64,000 nt of DNA, from contig NZ_QMEU01000010.1 in assembly GCF_003284975.1 (NCBI RefSeq), positions 1 through 64,000 on the forward strand, given 5' to 3'. The DNA is from Mycobacterium colombiense. Its GTDB lineage: Bacteria > Actinomycetota > Actinomycetes > Mycobacteriales > Mycobacteriaceae. A program made the translations under genes and the position numbers. A model generated the notes under the pieces. That model saw only the letters and a list, made by a program, of their open reading frames with translations, ran no database searches and was not told where the DNA came from. This document shows, piece by piece, positions 25,340-35,033 of this stretch (its first letter is position 1; each line of letters opens with the position of its first letter).

Positions 25340-26197
25340 ATGACGGCGTCCGCCTACGTCCCCACCCTGGCCCGCCCCTTTGTCGGGGCCTATCGGGCCG
25401 CGGCCGCCCCGACAATGCGGCTGGGACACATGCTGGTGTTCTTCGCGCGGGCCGTGCTCGCCGTGCCGTCCGTGCTGCGACAGTACCGCGCGGAATTCCT
25501 GCACCTGCTGTCCAACATCGCCTGGGGCAACGGCTCGATCGTGGTCGGCGGGGGCACGGCCGGCGTCGCGGTGGTGCTCGGCTTCACCGCTGGCGCTTTG
25601 GTGGCCGTGGAGGGATACAACTTCCTCAATTTGCTCGGCTTGGGCCCCGCGACCGGCATCATCTCATCGCTGGTCAACACCCGCGAGCTGGCGCCGATCA
25701 TGGCTTCGCTGGCCTTCGCGATGCAGGCCGGCTGCCGCTTCACCGCGCAGCTGGGTGCCATGCGCATCGCCGAAGAGATCGATGCCCTGGAATCGCTGGC
25801 CATCCGCCCCATCCCGTTCCTGGTCACAACGCGGCTGATGGCCTCTGTCATCGCGGTCATCCCGCTTTACATCGCGTGCCTTGCGGTGACGTACCTGACG
25901 TGTCAGGTGGTCGCCGAGGTGATCAGCGGTGGCTCCATCGGTCCGTACCTGCACTACTTCACGATGATGCTGAATGCCAAGGACATTGCCTATTCGGTGC
26001 TCAAATGCGTTGTCTTCGTGTGGCTGTCCTCCACCGTGCAGTGCTACTACGGCTTCTACGCCGCGGGCGGGCCCGAGGGCGTGGGAGTGGCCGCCGGGCA
26101 CGCCATGCGCGCGAGCATCACCGTTGTGATCATGGTCAACATGTTGCTCACCATGGCGCTGTGGAGCATCGACGCCGGCGCGAGATTCGGTGGCTGA
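25340..26197 (+). CDS. YrbEB-type MlaE-like permease of the Mce transporter
   Basis: The 285-residue second permease has the family loop 'GAMRIAEEIDALESLAIRPIPFLVTTRLMAS' (about 135-165) and matching helices. It pairs with YrbEA as a heterodimer or pseudo-symmetric core that links to the shared ATPase MceG, encoded elsewhere. Its TGA touches the ATG of mceA (TGAATG), so translation is coupled. Confidence 0.93.
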   Translation: MTASAYVPTLARPFVGAYRAAAAPTMRLGHMLVFFARAVLAVPSVLRQYRAEFLHLLSNIAWGNGSIVVGGGTAGVAVVLGFTAGALVAVEGYNFLNLLGLGPATGIISSLVNTRELAPIMASLAFAMQAGCRFTAQLGAMRIAEEIDALESLAIRPIPFLVTTRLMASVIAVIPLYIACLAVTYLTCQVVAEVISGGSIGPYLHYFTMMLNAKDIAYSVLKCVVFVWLSSTVQCYYGFYAAGGPEGVGVAAGHAMRASITVVIMVNMLLTMALWSIDAGARFGG

Positions 26198-27763
26198 ATG
26201 CCGAATTCGCTAGATTTCGACGGCCGGGGCCCCTCCGACCACCAGCTGCTGGCGATGGGCGTCACGGTGCTGCTGATCGCGGGGCTGGTCACCGGCTCCC
26301 TGTTGTTGAAGTCCACCGGACGACTCAACGACTATGTCCGCGTGGTCGCCGAGTTGACGAACGTGGGCGACGGCCTGCCCGCCCGATCGGACGTGAAGTA
26401 TCACGGGCTGCTCGTCGGGGCCGTCGACAACGTTGTGCCGGCGGCATACGGCAAACCCAACTATGTGCACATCAACCTCAAACCCGATTACGCCAAGGAC
26501 ATTCCGGGCGCGGTGACCGCGCGCGTGGTGCCCAGCAACGTGTTCGCGGTGTCGTCGGTGCAACTCGTCGACGGCGGAGGAGGTTCGAGCATCCGCAGCG
26601 GGGCGCGCATCCCCGAAGACCAGCAGCTTTCGACGGTGATCTTCCAGACGACGATCAGCAAGCTGCGTGACATCCTCGCCGCAACCGGCCGGGGCCGCGA
26701 GGACCACAGCGTGGGACTTCTGGCCGCCGTGGCGGCCGCCACCAACAACCGCCGGAGTGCGCTGCTCACCGCCGGCGCGCAATTGACTCGGGTGCTCGAC
26801 GAGCTCAACTCCATCGTCGCCACCGATCCCGGGCCGACCACGGTCTCCGCGCTGCTGGATGCCACTCGGGGTCTGCAGTCCACGGCGCCCGAGCTTGTCG
26901 ATGTCCTGCATGACGCGGTCAAACCGATGCAGACGCTGGCCGAAAAGCGGGAGCAATTTCGCTCGCTGGTCACCGGTTCACATCACACCATCGGGGTCAA
27001 CCGCCAAGCGTTCGACAACCACACCGATCAACTGATCGAGATGACACAGAACCTCACACCGGTCCTGGGCGTATTCGCCTTGCACAGCGACAAATTCGTA
27101 CCCATCTTCACTCGATTGAACCGGTTGTCCGACAAGTTCTTTGAACAGGTATGGGATCCCGAACTCGACACGGGAAACATGCGGGTCAATCTGGCGCTGA
27201 CACCGAGCTACACCTACACCCGTGCCGACTGCCCGCGGTACGGCCAGTTGCTGGGGCCCAGTTGTTATACCGCCCCGACCATCGCGGTCCGGCCCGACCT
27301 GCCCGAGGTCCTGTTACCGCAGAACTACCACCCGCCAGCGGATCTGGCGCCGCCCCCGGGCACTCAGGTCGGGCCCGACGGCAACCTCGTTCCGGTCGGA
27401 CCGCCCCTGTACAACCCCAACCCCAGCCTGCAAGACCCCAACCCGCCCTTACCGTGGTGGCCGTGGCCCATCGGTCCGGCACCCCGGGTCCCCGGAACCG
27501 CCGATCCCGATGACGCGCCGCCGCCTCCGCCGGGGCCATCGCCGGCGCCGAACCCCGGCCCGCCCGGCGCGGTCGCGCCGTCGGGATACGGCGGCAACGT
27601 CGGACCCGTTGGCAGCCAACACGAACGCGACCAGCTGGGCTTGATCACCGGCCAGGGACGCCCGGCGTCGGCGGCGACCCAACTGCTGCTCGGCCCGGTC
27701 GCGCGCGGTACGTCCGTCTCGCTGAAACCCGCGCAACCACAACCGGTAGACGGGCCGAAATGA
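26198..27763 (+). CDS. MceA-type MCE family protein
   Basis: 521 residues. One N-terminal membrane helix (about 22-42) is followed by the MCE/MlaD domain (about 45-125: 'LTNVGDGLPARSDVKYHGLLVGAVDNV' and 'ARVVPSNVFAVSSVQLV'). A long alpha-helical region (about 140-320) forms part of the periplasmic needle. The Pro/Gly-rich tail (about 385-500) is probably disordered. The hexamer of MceA-F carries lipids across the envelope. Its stop overlaps mceB by ATGA. Confidence 0.93.
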   Translation: MPNSLDFDGRGPSDHQLLAMGVTVLLIAGLVTGSLLLKSTGRLNDYVRVVAELTNVGDGLPARSDVKYHGLLVGAVDNVVPAAYGKPNYVHINLKPDYAKDIPGAVTARVVPSNVFAVSSVQLVDGGGGSSIRSGARIPEDQQLSTVIFQTTISKLRDILAATGRGREDHSVGLLAAVAAATNNRRSALLTAGAQLTRVLDELNSIVATDPGPTTVSALLDATRGLQSTAPELVDVLHDAVKPMQTLAEKREQFRSLVTGSHHTIGVNRQAFDNHTDQLIEMTQNLTPVLGVFALHSDKFVPIFTRLNRLSDKFFEQVWDPELDTGNMRVNLALTPSYTYTRADCPRYGQLLGPSCYTAPTIAVRPDLPEVLLPQNYHPPADLAPPPGTQVGPDGNLVPVGPPLYNPNPSLQDPNPPLPWWPWPIGPAPRVPGTADPDDAPPPPPGPSPAPNPGPPGAVAPSGYGGNVGPVGSQHERDQLGLITGQGRPASAATQLLLGPVARGTSVSLKPAQPQPVDGPK

Positions 27764-28839
27764 AGGTACGGGGGCCGCTCATCGGGCTGTCGATATTCAT
27801 GGCGATCGCCATCGCCGTGACGTGGATGGTGTACGCCACCCTCCGGCGTGACGTGGCGGGGCCGACCACGCCGTACGCGGCGATGTTCAGCGACGTGTAC
27901 GGATTGCGCATCGGTGACGACGTCCGAATGGCCGGCGTGCGTGTCGGGCGCGTCGAAAACATCGAGCTGACCGGCAAACTGGCGAAGGTCGCGTTCATCG
28001 TCGAAAACGATCAGCGCCTGTACGGGAACACCGTGGCATCGGTGACCTATCAGAACATCATCGGCCAGCGGTACCTGGGCTTGTCGCTGGGCGAGATCGG
28101 CAACAGGGCAACGCTTTCCGCTGGAAGCGTGATACCGGTGCAGCAAACGGACCCCTCCTTCGACGTCGGCAAGCTGCTCAACGGTTTCGAGCCGCTGTTC
28201 ACCCTGCTCAACGCCAAGGACGCCGACGACCTGACCAAGGGCGTCTTGCAGTCACTGCAAGGCGATCAGGCATCCATCCCGCTACTGGTGCAGCAGACCT
28301 CGACGATCACCCGAACGCTGTCCGCCCGCGATCAATCCCTGGGCGATCTGATCAGCAACCTCACGAAGGTCACCGACACCGTCGCTCGCCAGAATGACGA
28401 CCTCGACCATGCACTCGACCAAACCCGCGATGCGGTAGCCAATTTCGACAACCGCCGCGCTGCGCTACAGGACTCCGTGGGTTCGATCGCGCGGGTGACC
28501 CGTCGGCTCTCGGCGATCGCCGACGACGTGGACCCGTCGTTGAACGAACTGATCACCCGAGAACCCGGGTTCAGCAAGCACATGGTCGGCATCGAACCCC
28601 AGCTGGCCTTCACCGGGGACAACCTGCCGCTGCTGCTCAAGGGTTTCGCGCGGGCCGTCAGCGAGGGCTCCTACGGCAACGCCTATGCATGCGACCTGAA
28701 CGCCACCGGGTTCTTCCCGGGGCTCAACGACATCACGACATTCATCGTCAACGCGGCCACGCCCGGCAACGCGTACCCGATCACCACAAAGAACATGGGG
28801 TGGCACACCCCGCGATGCAGGAACATGGCCAATGGCTGA
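27760..28839 (+). CDS. MceB-type MCE family protein
   Basis: 359 residues. N-terminal membrane anchor 'LIGLSIFMAIAIAVTWMVYATL', then the MCE domain (about 40-115: 'YAAMFSDVYGLRIGDDVRMAGVRVGRVENIEL' and 'VTYQNIIGQRYLGL'), helical region, and a C-terminal module with Cys residues ('YACDLNATGFFPGL', 'TPRCRNM'). The coding end overlaps mceC by 8 bases. Length is typical for MceB. Confidence 0.93.
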   Translation: MKVRGPLIGLSIFMAIAIAVTWMVYATLRRDVAGPTTPYAAMFSDVYGLRIGDDVRMAGVRVGRVENIELTGKLAKVAFIVENDQRLYGNTVASVTYQNIIGQRYLGLSLGEIGNRATLSAGSVIPVQQTDPSFDVGKLLNGFEPLFTLLNAKDADDLTKGVLQSLQGDQASIPLLVQQTSTITRTLSARDQSLGDLISNLTKVTDTVARQNDDLDHALDQTRDAVANFDNRRAALQDSVGSIARVTRRLSAIADDVDPSLNELITREPGFSKHMVGIEPQLAFTGDNLPLLLKGFARAVSEGSYGNAYACDLNATGFFPGLNDITTFIVNAATPGNAYPITTKNMGWHTPRCRNMANG

Positions 28840-29878
28840 CTCGCTCAGGGCCCGGTGGTCGCGGCGTCGTCCGCTGGAGTCATACAACAGGACCTGGCTG
28901 GGGTTGGCGGGACTGGCGCTGGTCGCCGTCCTTGTCGCGGTGTCGCTGGGAATCAAGCTGCTCGGCATCGGCTACACCCACTACACCGCCGAATTCCTGC
29001 AGGCCGCAACGCTTCGACCCGGCAACCCCATCACCGTCGCCGGCATCGAGGTCGGACACGTCACCAGCATGAAGCTCGATGGCGATCACGTCGAAGCCGG
29101 GCTGAGCGTGCGCGACAACATCGCCCTCGGCAAGGACACCCGGGCGGTGATCAAGGTGATGACGATCCTGGGTTCGCGCTACCTCGAGCTGGTTCCCGAC
29201 GGCCCGGGCTCGCTGCCGGCCAAGACGATCAGCCTGAGCCACACCGAGGTGCCCTACGACCTGCAGTCACTACTCGAGGACGCCACCACGACGTTCGAGC
29301 AGGTCGATTCCGACCAGTTCGCGCAGTCGCTCGCGGTGCTGGGCAAGCAACTTGGCGGCGTACCGCCACTGATACCGCAGGCCGTCGCGAATCTGCAGAC
29401 GCTGTCGACTATCACCGCCGACCGTCGGGGCCAACTCGGCACGCTACTGAAAAGCACTCAGCGAGTGGTCAATACCCTGCGGCGCCAGCAGACCAACATC
29501 GGCCATCTGATGGATCAGGGCCAGGATCTGCTCGGGCACCTGGTGGCCCGGGAGGCCACCTTTCACGCCATGTTCGCCGGATTGACCGATCTCGTCGACC
29601 AGCTCGACAAGATCGTCGTCACCAACCGACCACTGCTCGACGAGCTGTTCGCCAACCTGCACCAGCTGACGAACATGGTCGGCCGGCACGACGACTTGCT
29701 GCGAAACCTGTTGCAAGTCGCCCCCGTGGCCCTGCGCGGTCTGACCAACGCCACCGGCTACGGGCCGGTCGTCGAATTCAACCTTCCCAACGGTCTCGCC
29801 ATCGATTCCTGGATGTGTGCCATCAGCGGTCGCGCCAAAGAGTTCAAGATGATCCAGTATTTCAAGGACTGCAAATGA
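28832..29878 (+). CDS. MceC-type MCE family protein
   Basis: 348 residues. Basic N-terminus, membrane helix (about 25-48), MCE domain (about 52-125: 'FLQAATLRPGNPITVAGIEVGHVTSMKLDGDHVEA'), long helices, and a C-terminal 'YGPVVEFNLPNGLAIDSWMCAISG' with Cys residues. It is unusually short for MceC, which often carries a long Pro-rich tail; here the tail is missing and the gene runs straight into mceD (ATGA overlap at 29875-29878). Confidence 0.9.
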   Translation: MADSLRARWSRRRPLESYNRTWLGLAGLALVAVLVAVSLGIKLLGIGYTHYTAEFLQAATLRPGNPITVAGIEVGHVTSMKLDGDHVEAGLSVRDNIALGKDTRAVIKVMTILGSRYLELVPDGPGSLPAKTISLSHTEVPYDLQSLLEDATTTFEQVDSDQFAQSLAVLGKQLGGVPPLIPQAVANLQTLSTITADRRGQLGTLLKSTQRVVNTLRRQQTNIGHLMDQGQDLLGHLVAREATFHAMFAGLTDLVDQLDKIVVTNRPLLDELFANLHQLTNMVGRHDDLLRNLLQVAPVALRGLTNATGYGPVVEFNLPNGLAIDSWMCAISGRAKEFKMIQYFKDCK

Positions 29879-30990
29879 CCACCGGCAGGCGCAAGCTCAT
29901 CGCCGTAAGTGTCGCGGTCGCGGCGCTGGCCGCCGTCGCCATCGGGCTGGTCGGCCACTACGTGAAGTCGCGCCTGGACACCATGACGGTGATCGCGCAA
30001 TTCGACAGCGCCGCTGGGCTTTACGAGGGCAACGTGGTGGCGGTGCTGGGCATGCCGGTGGGTAAGGTCAGCAAGGTCACGTCCAAAGGCAGCTACGTCG
30101 AGGCCGAGTTGACGGTGGACAAGAAGGTCAAGATCCCGGCGGCCGCCCGCGCCGTCACCATCACGACCTCCATCCTCACCGACCGGCAGGTGGAACTGAC
30201 CCCGCCCTACCGGGGCGGCCCGGTGCTGAAGAACCACGACACGATCGGACTCACCCGAACCAAGACGCCGGTGGCTTTCGACCGCGTACTGGACATGCTC
30301 GACAAGGTGTCGAAATCGCTGAAGGGCGACGGACGGGGCGGGGGCCCCGTCGCCGACCTGAGTGACTCCGCGGTCGCCATCACCGACGGCAACGGCAAGA
30401 AGATCCTGTCCGCTCTCGAGCAACTCTCCAACGCACTGCGGCTCAGCTCCGAGCGGGGCGGGACCACCCGCGAGCAGTTGACCACGATCATCACCGACCT
30501 CAGCTCGATAACCGAGGCCGCCGCCCGCAACGACACCAAAGTGCGTCAATTCGGCTCGACCACGCGCCAACTCAGCCAGATGCTCGCCGACGAGAAGTTC
30601 GGCACCGGTGCCACCGGACGGACCATCAACCGAATCCTCGAAGAAGTCACCACGCTGATCGAGCAGAACCGGGACAACCTCAAGCAGGCGGTCCGCAACG
30701 GCGACACCGTCGCCAAGACGATCGTCGAGGACCAGCGCGGAGTGTCCGAAATGCTCGACGTGCTCCCGATGACACTGGAAAACCTCTACAACACCGTCGA
30801 CCGGAACAACGGCGCGATACGCGTGCACGGGCTGCTGGACAAGGCCCTCACCGACAGCCAGTCCGCCAAGGAACTCTGCAATCTCATGCACTTGCGCCAA
30901 CTCGGTTGCAGCACAGGCACGCTGCAAGACTACGGACCAGATTTCGGCCTGACCTACATTCTCGACGGTCTCTCGGCGATGGGGCAATAG
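29875..30990 (+). CDS. MceD-type MCE family protein
   Basis: 371 residues from ATG 29875; an open extension reaching back through mceC is out of register with real coding and is rejected. Membrane helix (about 8-28), MCE domain (about 37-115: 'IAQFDSAAGLYEGNVVAVLGMPVGKVSKV' and 'TTSILTDRQVELTPPYRGGPVL'), then long helices and a Cys-containing end ('ELCNLMHLRQLGCSTG'). No Pro-rich tail. The next gene starts 2 bases after the stop. Confidence 0.92.
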   Translation: MTTGRRKLIAVSVAVAALAAVAIGLVGHYVKSRLDTMTVIAQFDSAAGLYEGNVVAVLGMPVGKVSKVTSKGSYVEAELTVDKKVKIPAAARAVTITTSILTDRQVELTPPYRGGPVLKNHDTIGLTRTKTPVAFDRVLDMLDKVSKSLKGDGRGGGPVADLSDSAVAITDGNGKKILSALEQLSNALRLSSERGGTTREQLTTIITDLSSITEAAARNDTKVRQFGSTTRQLSQMLADEKFGTGATGRTINRILEEVTTLIEQNRDNLKQAVRNGDTVAKTIVEDQRGVSEMLDVLPMTLENLYNTVDRNNGAIRVHGLLDKALTDSQSAKELCNLMHLRQLGCSTGTLQDYGPDFGLTYILDGLSAMGQ

Positions 30991-30992
30991 CG

Positions 30993-32225
30993 ATGAACGT
31001 CGTCAAGCGCAAAACGTTGGCAGTGGCGCTCAGCGCAGCCATGGTCAGTTCCGGCTGCGCCACCAACGGGCTATCCAGCCTGCCGCTGCCCGCGCCAGGA
31101 ATCGGCGGCGGTGGATATCTGCTCAACGCGGTCTTCTCCAACGCGCTGAACCTTCCAGCCCACGCGAAAGTCAAACTCGCCGGCGCCGACGTCGGACAGC
31201 TCGAATCGATGGTTGCGCGCAACTACACCGCGGTCACCACCCTGCGGATCATGGACGGCGTGCGGGTCCCCGCCGGCAGCACCGCGGAGCTGCGCTCGGC
31301 GACACCGCTTGGTGATGTGTTCGTCGCGATCAAGCCGCCGACCCCGATGGATCCCCGGGCGCCGCTGCTGAAAAGCGGCGACATTATCGGCCTGCCGGCG
31401 ACCCGCGCCGCCGCCACCGTGGAGAGCGTGCTGAGCTCGGCCGCGCTGCTGGTCAACGGTGGCGCGGTGCGCAACTTCACCAACATCGTCAACGGCGCCG
31501 GCAAGGCGACCGGCGACCAGGGCCGCGCGTTCGGCGACCTGATCAACCGGACCAATCTGCTGCTGAGCAAGCTTAATTCGCGCTCCGAGCAGATCGACGC
31601 GGCGGTGACAGAAACGGCCGGGCTCGCTGACCGGCTGGACCAGAAAAACCAGGCGCTGACCGAGATTCTGCAAGCCGTCGGCCCGGCAACCAACGTGTTA
31701 TCCAGCAACGCCGACGAAATCGCCGACGTGGTCGACGAGCTCGGAGCCACGACGCATCAGCTGTCCAAATTCCCGTCCATCGCCGGCACCGACAAGACGG
31801 GCCGCAGCATCATCAAGGACGCCAACACGATTGCCGCCGCATGGAATGACGTGGTGCTGAGCCCCGACACCAGTCTCGCCGGTCTGAACAGGTTGATCCC
31901 GCCCTTCGTGAAAGCCACGCCCAGTGACGCGATTTCGGTGCGCGGCAGCTTTGATCGGTTGGTGATGGGATCGCGGCCGGGCACCGGGGCGGAGACGGGC
32001 GGATTCAAGGGTGATCCCGTGTTCCACGGACCGATGCGCCGCGACTGGAACTACATGATCGGGTCCATCAAATACGTTCTGTGGCGCCTTCAGGAACGGG
32101 TCGTCGGCCGCGGCCCACAGACACCGATGGGCCAAAGCCCGTGGACGCCGGTCGGTCCGCCGCTTCCACCGGCACCCGCCGGTCAAGCGCCGCCGGATCC
32201 GATGATCCCGGAGCCGCCGCGGTGA
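30993..32225 (+). CDS. MceE-type MCE family lipoprotein
   Basis: 410 residues from ATG 30993. Unlike its siblings it begins with a lipoprotein-type signal ('LAVALSAAMVSSGCATN'), so Cys at about residue 20 is the probable lipidated residue; the -3 position is Ser, a weak lipobox. The MCE domain follows (about 40-125: 'ALNLPAHAKVKLAGADVGQLESMVARNYTAVT'), then helices and a Pro-rich tail. MceE lipoproteins sit in the hexamer. The stop overlaps the GTG of mceF. Confidence 0.92.
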   Translation: MNVVKRKTLAVALSAAMVSSGCATNGLSSLPLPAPGIGGGGYLLNAVFSNALNLPAHAKVKLAGADVGQLESMVARNYTAVTTLRIMDGVRVPAGSTAELRSATPLGDVFVAIKPPTPMDPRAPLLKSGDIIGLPATRAAATVESVLSSAALLVNGGAVRNFTNIVNGAGKATGDQGRAFGDLINRTNLLLSKLNSRSEQIDAAVTETAGLADRLDQKNQALTEILQAVGPATNVLSSNADEIADVVDELGATTHQLSKFPSIAGTDKTGRSIIKDANTIAAAWNDVVLSPDTSLAGLNRLIPPFVKATPSDAISVRGSFDRLVMGSRPGTGAETGGFKGDPVFHGPMRRDWNYMIGSIKYVLWRLQERVVGRGPQTPMGQSPWTPVGPPLPPAPAGQAPPDPMIPEPPR

Positions 32226-33472
32226 TCGACACCCTCGGCCGGTTCATCGTCGGCGCGGTCAAAGCGGGACACCGGCGGCGCGCGTGGCTGTCCGGCCTTG
32301 CCCTTGCTCTGACCCTCGTCGTCGGCGTGGCGTACCTGGCGCTCGGGGCGCTGCGGATCAACCCCTTCGAGTCGACCTACTGGGTCACCATCCGGCTGCC
32401 CGAATCCGGTGGCCTGCTGGCCAACCAGGACGTAGCGGTCCGGGGGATCCGGGTGGGGCGGATCCAATCGCTGCGGCCCACACCGACCGGCGTCGAGGTG
32501 ATCGCCAGCATCAATGCGAGTACCAAGATCCCCGCCGCCAGCCCGGTACGGGTGTCCGGGCTGTCCCCGGCCGGCGAGCAGTACATCGATTTCGAGCCCG
32601 CATCCAACGCCGGCCCGTTCCTGTCGAACGGCAGCGTGATCGGCCCACAGCACACCACCACGCCGATTCCACTGTCGCAAGTGCTCGCCGACGCCGATGG
32701 GCTGCTGGCCCAGACTGACCCGAAGAAGCTCGAAATCGTCAAGCGCGAACTGAGTCTGAGCAAGGAGGGGCCGCAGAAGCTCACCGACATCATCGACGGC
32801 GCCACCTTCCTGCTGTCGACGATGGACCCGGTGCTGCCACAGACCGTGAGCATGCTCAAGACCAGCCGGGTGGTCCTGACGACGCTGTCGGACAAGAATG
32901 CCGGCCTCGGTGCGACGTCCCGCAATGTCGGGGACCTCATGACCGGCGTGAACAAGATGGACGGCGGCTACCGCAGATTCGTCGACCGAACCCCGCACGC
33001 CCTGTCCTCGGTGGACAACCTGTTCGACGACAACTCCGACACCATGGTCGGGTTACTAGCCAATCTGGTCACCACCGCGCGGATCGTCTATCTGCGCGTG
33101 CCGGCGCTGAACGCGGTCTTCCCCGACTATCGCGGCTCGACACTCGAGGCCCTGATGACGACCATGCACGAGCACGGGCTGTGGGCGACCGCCGACATCT
33201 ACCCGCGTTACACGTGCGATTACGGCACCCCGCGGCGGCCGTCGTCATCGGCGGACTACCCCGAGCCCTTCCTGTACACCTACTGCAGAGACGACGACCC
33301 GCAAGTTTTGATCCGGGGTGCCAAGAATGCGCCACGACCGGGGGGAGACGACACCGCGGGGCCGCCCCCCGGCGCCGACCTGGGCCAGACCGCCGATCCA
33401 ACGCCCAAGGGGCGCTTCACCATTCCCACGCCCTACGGCGGACCGACCCTGCCGATCGAACCGCCCCGCTGA
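32222..33472 (+). CDS. MceF-type MCE family protein
   Basis: 416 residues from GTG 32222 (GTGA overlap with mceE). Membrane helix 'WLSGLALALTLVVGVAYLAL' (about 22-42), MCE domain (about 50-125: 'LPESGGLLANQDVAVRGIRVGRIQSLRPT' and 'VSGLSPAGEQYIDFEP'), helical section, then a Cys-containing 'TCDYGTPRRPSS...LYTYCRDD' part and a Pro-rich end. Last of the six MCE subunits; the Mce-associated gene follows 37 bp later. Confidence 0.92.
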   Translation: MIDTLGRFIVGAVKAGHRRRAWLSGLALALTLVVGVAYLALGALRINPFESTYWVTIRLPESGGLLANQDVAVRGIRVGRIQSLRPTPTGVEVIASINASTKIPAASPVRVSGLSPAGEQYIDFEPASNAGPFLSNGSVIGPQHTTTPIPLSQVLADADGLLAQTDPKKLEIVKRELSLSKEGPQKLTDIIDGATFLLSTMDPVLPQTVSMLKTSRVVLTTLSDKNAGLGATSRNVGDLMTGVNKMDGGYRRFVDRTPHALSSVDNLFDDNSDTMVGLLANLVTTARIVYLRVPALNAVFPDYRGSTLEALMTTMHEHGLWATADIYPRYTCDYGTPRRPSSSADYPEPFLYTYCRDDDPQVLIRGAKNAPRPGGDDTAGPPPGADLGQTADPTPKGRFTIPTPYGGPTLPIEPPR

Positions 33473-33509
33473 GTCCACGAGCCCTTCACGACCGCAAGGA
33501 GACACCGCC

Positions 33510-34106
33510 GTGACGCTAACCGCCGACCACGACTGCAGTACGAGCGAAGACGCCGAGACCCGGCCCGACAACCAGCAGGAAGCCTCCGCGAACGCCGACG
33601 GGCGGGACGCGAAAGGCCGTACCTGGCGATGGAAAGGCCACGGCCGCATCGCGGTTGCCGCGGCCGTCTATGCCGGGGCATTCGCCCTCGCCGGCGGGTT
33701 GGGCTGGAAGCTGTGGGATGAGCACGCGGTGGACCAGGCCGGGCAGGCGGCCCAGCGGACCGCGATCGACTACGCCCAGGTGCTCACCAGTATCGACTCC
33801 GGTCAGGTCGACCAGAACTTCTCGGCCGTACTCAACGGGGCCACAGGGGATTTCAAGGAGACGTACACCAAAGCCAGCGCGCAGCTTCGGCAACTGCTCA
33901 TCGACAACAAGGCCACAGCGCATGGCACCGTGGTGGACTCGGCGATTCAATCGCAGAGCAAAACCAAGGTGGTGGTGCTGTTGATGGTCGACCAAACCGT
34001 CAGCAACGCCGCGCGGCCCGATGGTCGGGTTGACCGAAGCCGGATGAAGATGACGATGGAAGACGTCGGCGGCCGCTGGCTGGCCAGCAAAGTCGAACTA
34101 CCCTAG
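33510..34106 (+). CDS. Mce-associated membrane protein (Mam-like), downstream copy
   Basis: 198 residues from GTG 33510, preceded by AAGGAGA. An acidic cytoplasmic head (1-45) leads to a membrane helix ('IAVAAAVYAGAFALAGGLGW') and an extracytoplasmic domain ending 'VDRSRMKMTMEDVGGRWLASK'. From 'FKETYTKASAQLRQLLIDNKA' onward it is close to the product of 22866-23603, so the two genes are paralogues that flank the operon. The likely role is assembly or stability of this Mce complex. Confidence 0.88.
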   Translation: MTLTADHDCSTSEDAETRPDNQQEASANADGRDAKGRTWRWKGHGRIAVAAAVYAGAFALAGGLGWKLWDEHAVDQAGQAAQRTAIDYAQVLTSIDSGQVDQNFSAVLNGATGDFKETYTKASAQLRQLLIDNKATAHGTVVDSAIQSQSKTKVVVLLMVDQTVSNAARPDGRVDRSRMKMTMEDVGGRWLASKVELP

Positions 34107-34118
34107 GGCGTTTCGGTC

Positions 34119-34904
34119 ATGCGGTTGATTCGAGTCTCGGCCGGTGCGGCGATGGTGGCGGCCGCGGTGGTGAGGGCACCGACGGCACCGGCCTCGGCGC
34201 AATCGTTTTGCGGCGAGCTCGGCGGTGATTGGGACGGGCAGTACTGCCACACGTCGGTGTTGTCCGAGCGAAAGGCGGTCCGGGACATCAAGATAGCGTT
34301 GCCCGGCGATCTGGTCGAGAACCCCACCAGCGGTCCACCCATCCGTGAATACCTGCGGAATTTGATGAACAACTGGCGCACGAAGGGCGCATCGATGGTC
34401 CAAGACAGCTGGGGCGAGGAGAACTATCAGGTGTTCACCCATGGGCCGGCGCTCAGCGTGGCCTTCCACGAGGACTACCACGCCGACGGTCCGGCATTCA
34501 ACAACGCCTATCGCACGTTCACCTTCGACATGGCCGACGGCAGGCGGTTGCAGCTGGCCGACATCACCAAGCCGGGCCTCGACCCGCTGACCGCAATTCC
34601 GCCGTTGGCCGAATCGTCCATCCAGGACGCACTCGACCATGCCGCATGGCAGCACAATCCGGGAACGTATCCGTTCACCTTCGATCGGTGGACACCGGAC
34701 AAGGTCTTCTCGGGCGGCTACAAAGCCTGGGCGCTCACGCCCGACGAGCTGATCCTGTACATGCCGGACTATCCGGTGGGACACGACTCGCCTATCCAAT
34801 ACGGGCAGTCGGAGCAATGGTCCATGGACGGAGGGGCCGTCGAGCCACACATTCCGCTCAGCGCACTGAGCTCGGTCCTGCGCCCGGAATTCGGCGGGGC
34901 GTAG
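34119..34904 (+). CDS. Secreted DUF3298/RsiV-like fold protein
   Basis: 261 residues with a signal peptide ending near 'APTAPASA-QS' (about 29). Two early Cys ('FCGELGGDWDGQYC') probably form a disulfide. The body carries the pattern of the DUF3298/MPT64 group: 'YRTFTFDMADGRRLQLADITKPGLDPLTAIPPLAE', 'TPDELILYMPDYPVG' and 'HIPLSALSSVL'. Function is unknown. It follows the Mce-associated gene by 12 bp and is probably the last gene of the mce operon. Confidence 0.75.
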   Translation: MRLIRVSAGAAMVAAAVVRAPTAPASAQSFCGELGGDWDGQYCHTSVLSERKAVRDIKIALPGDLVENPTSGPPIREYLRNLMNNWRTKGASMVQDSWGEENYQVFTHGPALSVAFHEDYHADGPAFNNAYRTFTFDMADGRRLQLADITKPGLDPLTAIPPLAESSIQDALDHAAWQHNPGTYPFTFDRWTPDKVFSGGYKAWALTPDELILYMPDYPVGHDSPIQYGQSEQWSMDGGAVEPHIPLSALSSVLRPEFGGA

Positions 34905-35033
34905 CGGGGATAGACGTCTGATGACCTCGGGTAGGACGCTGCGCCCAGCCGCGCGCGGGAAGCTTGCCGGCTCGGCGATTCCGCTTGTCGACCGATCGCC
35001 CCGACAGCCGCTGCTGCGGCTACGGTGATCTGT

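Noticed and set aside
28855..29874. Long open frame running through mceC into mceD
   Set aside because: The part before 29875 is the out-of-frame shadow of mceC (Arg/His/Ala-rich); the MceD membrane anchor begins at ATG 29875 in an ATGA overlap.
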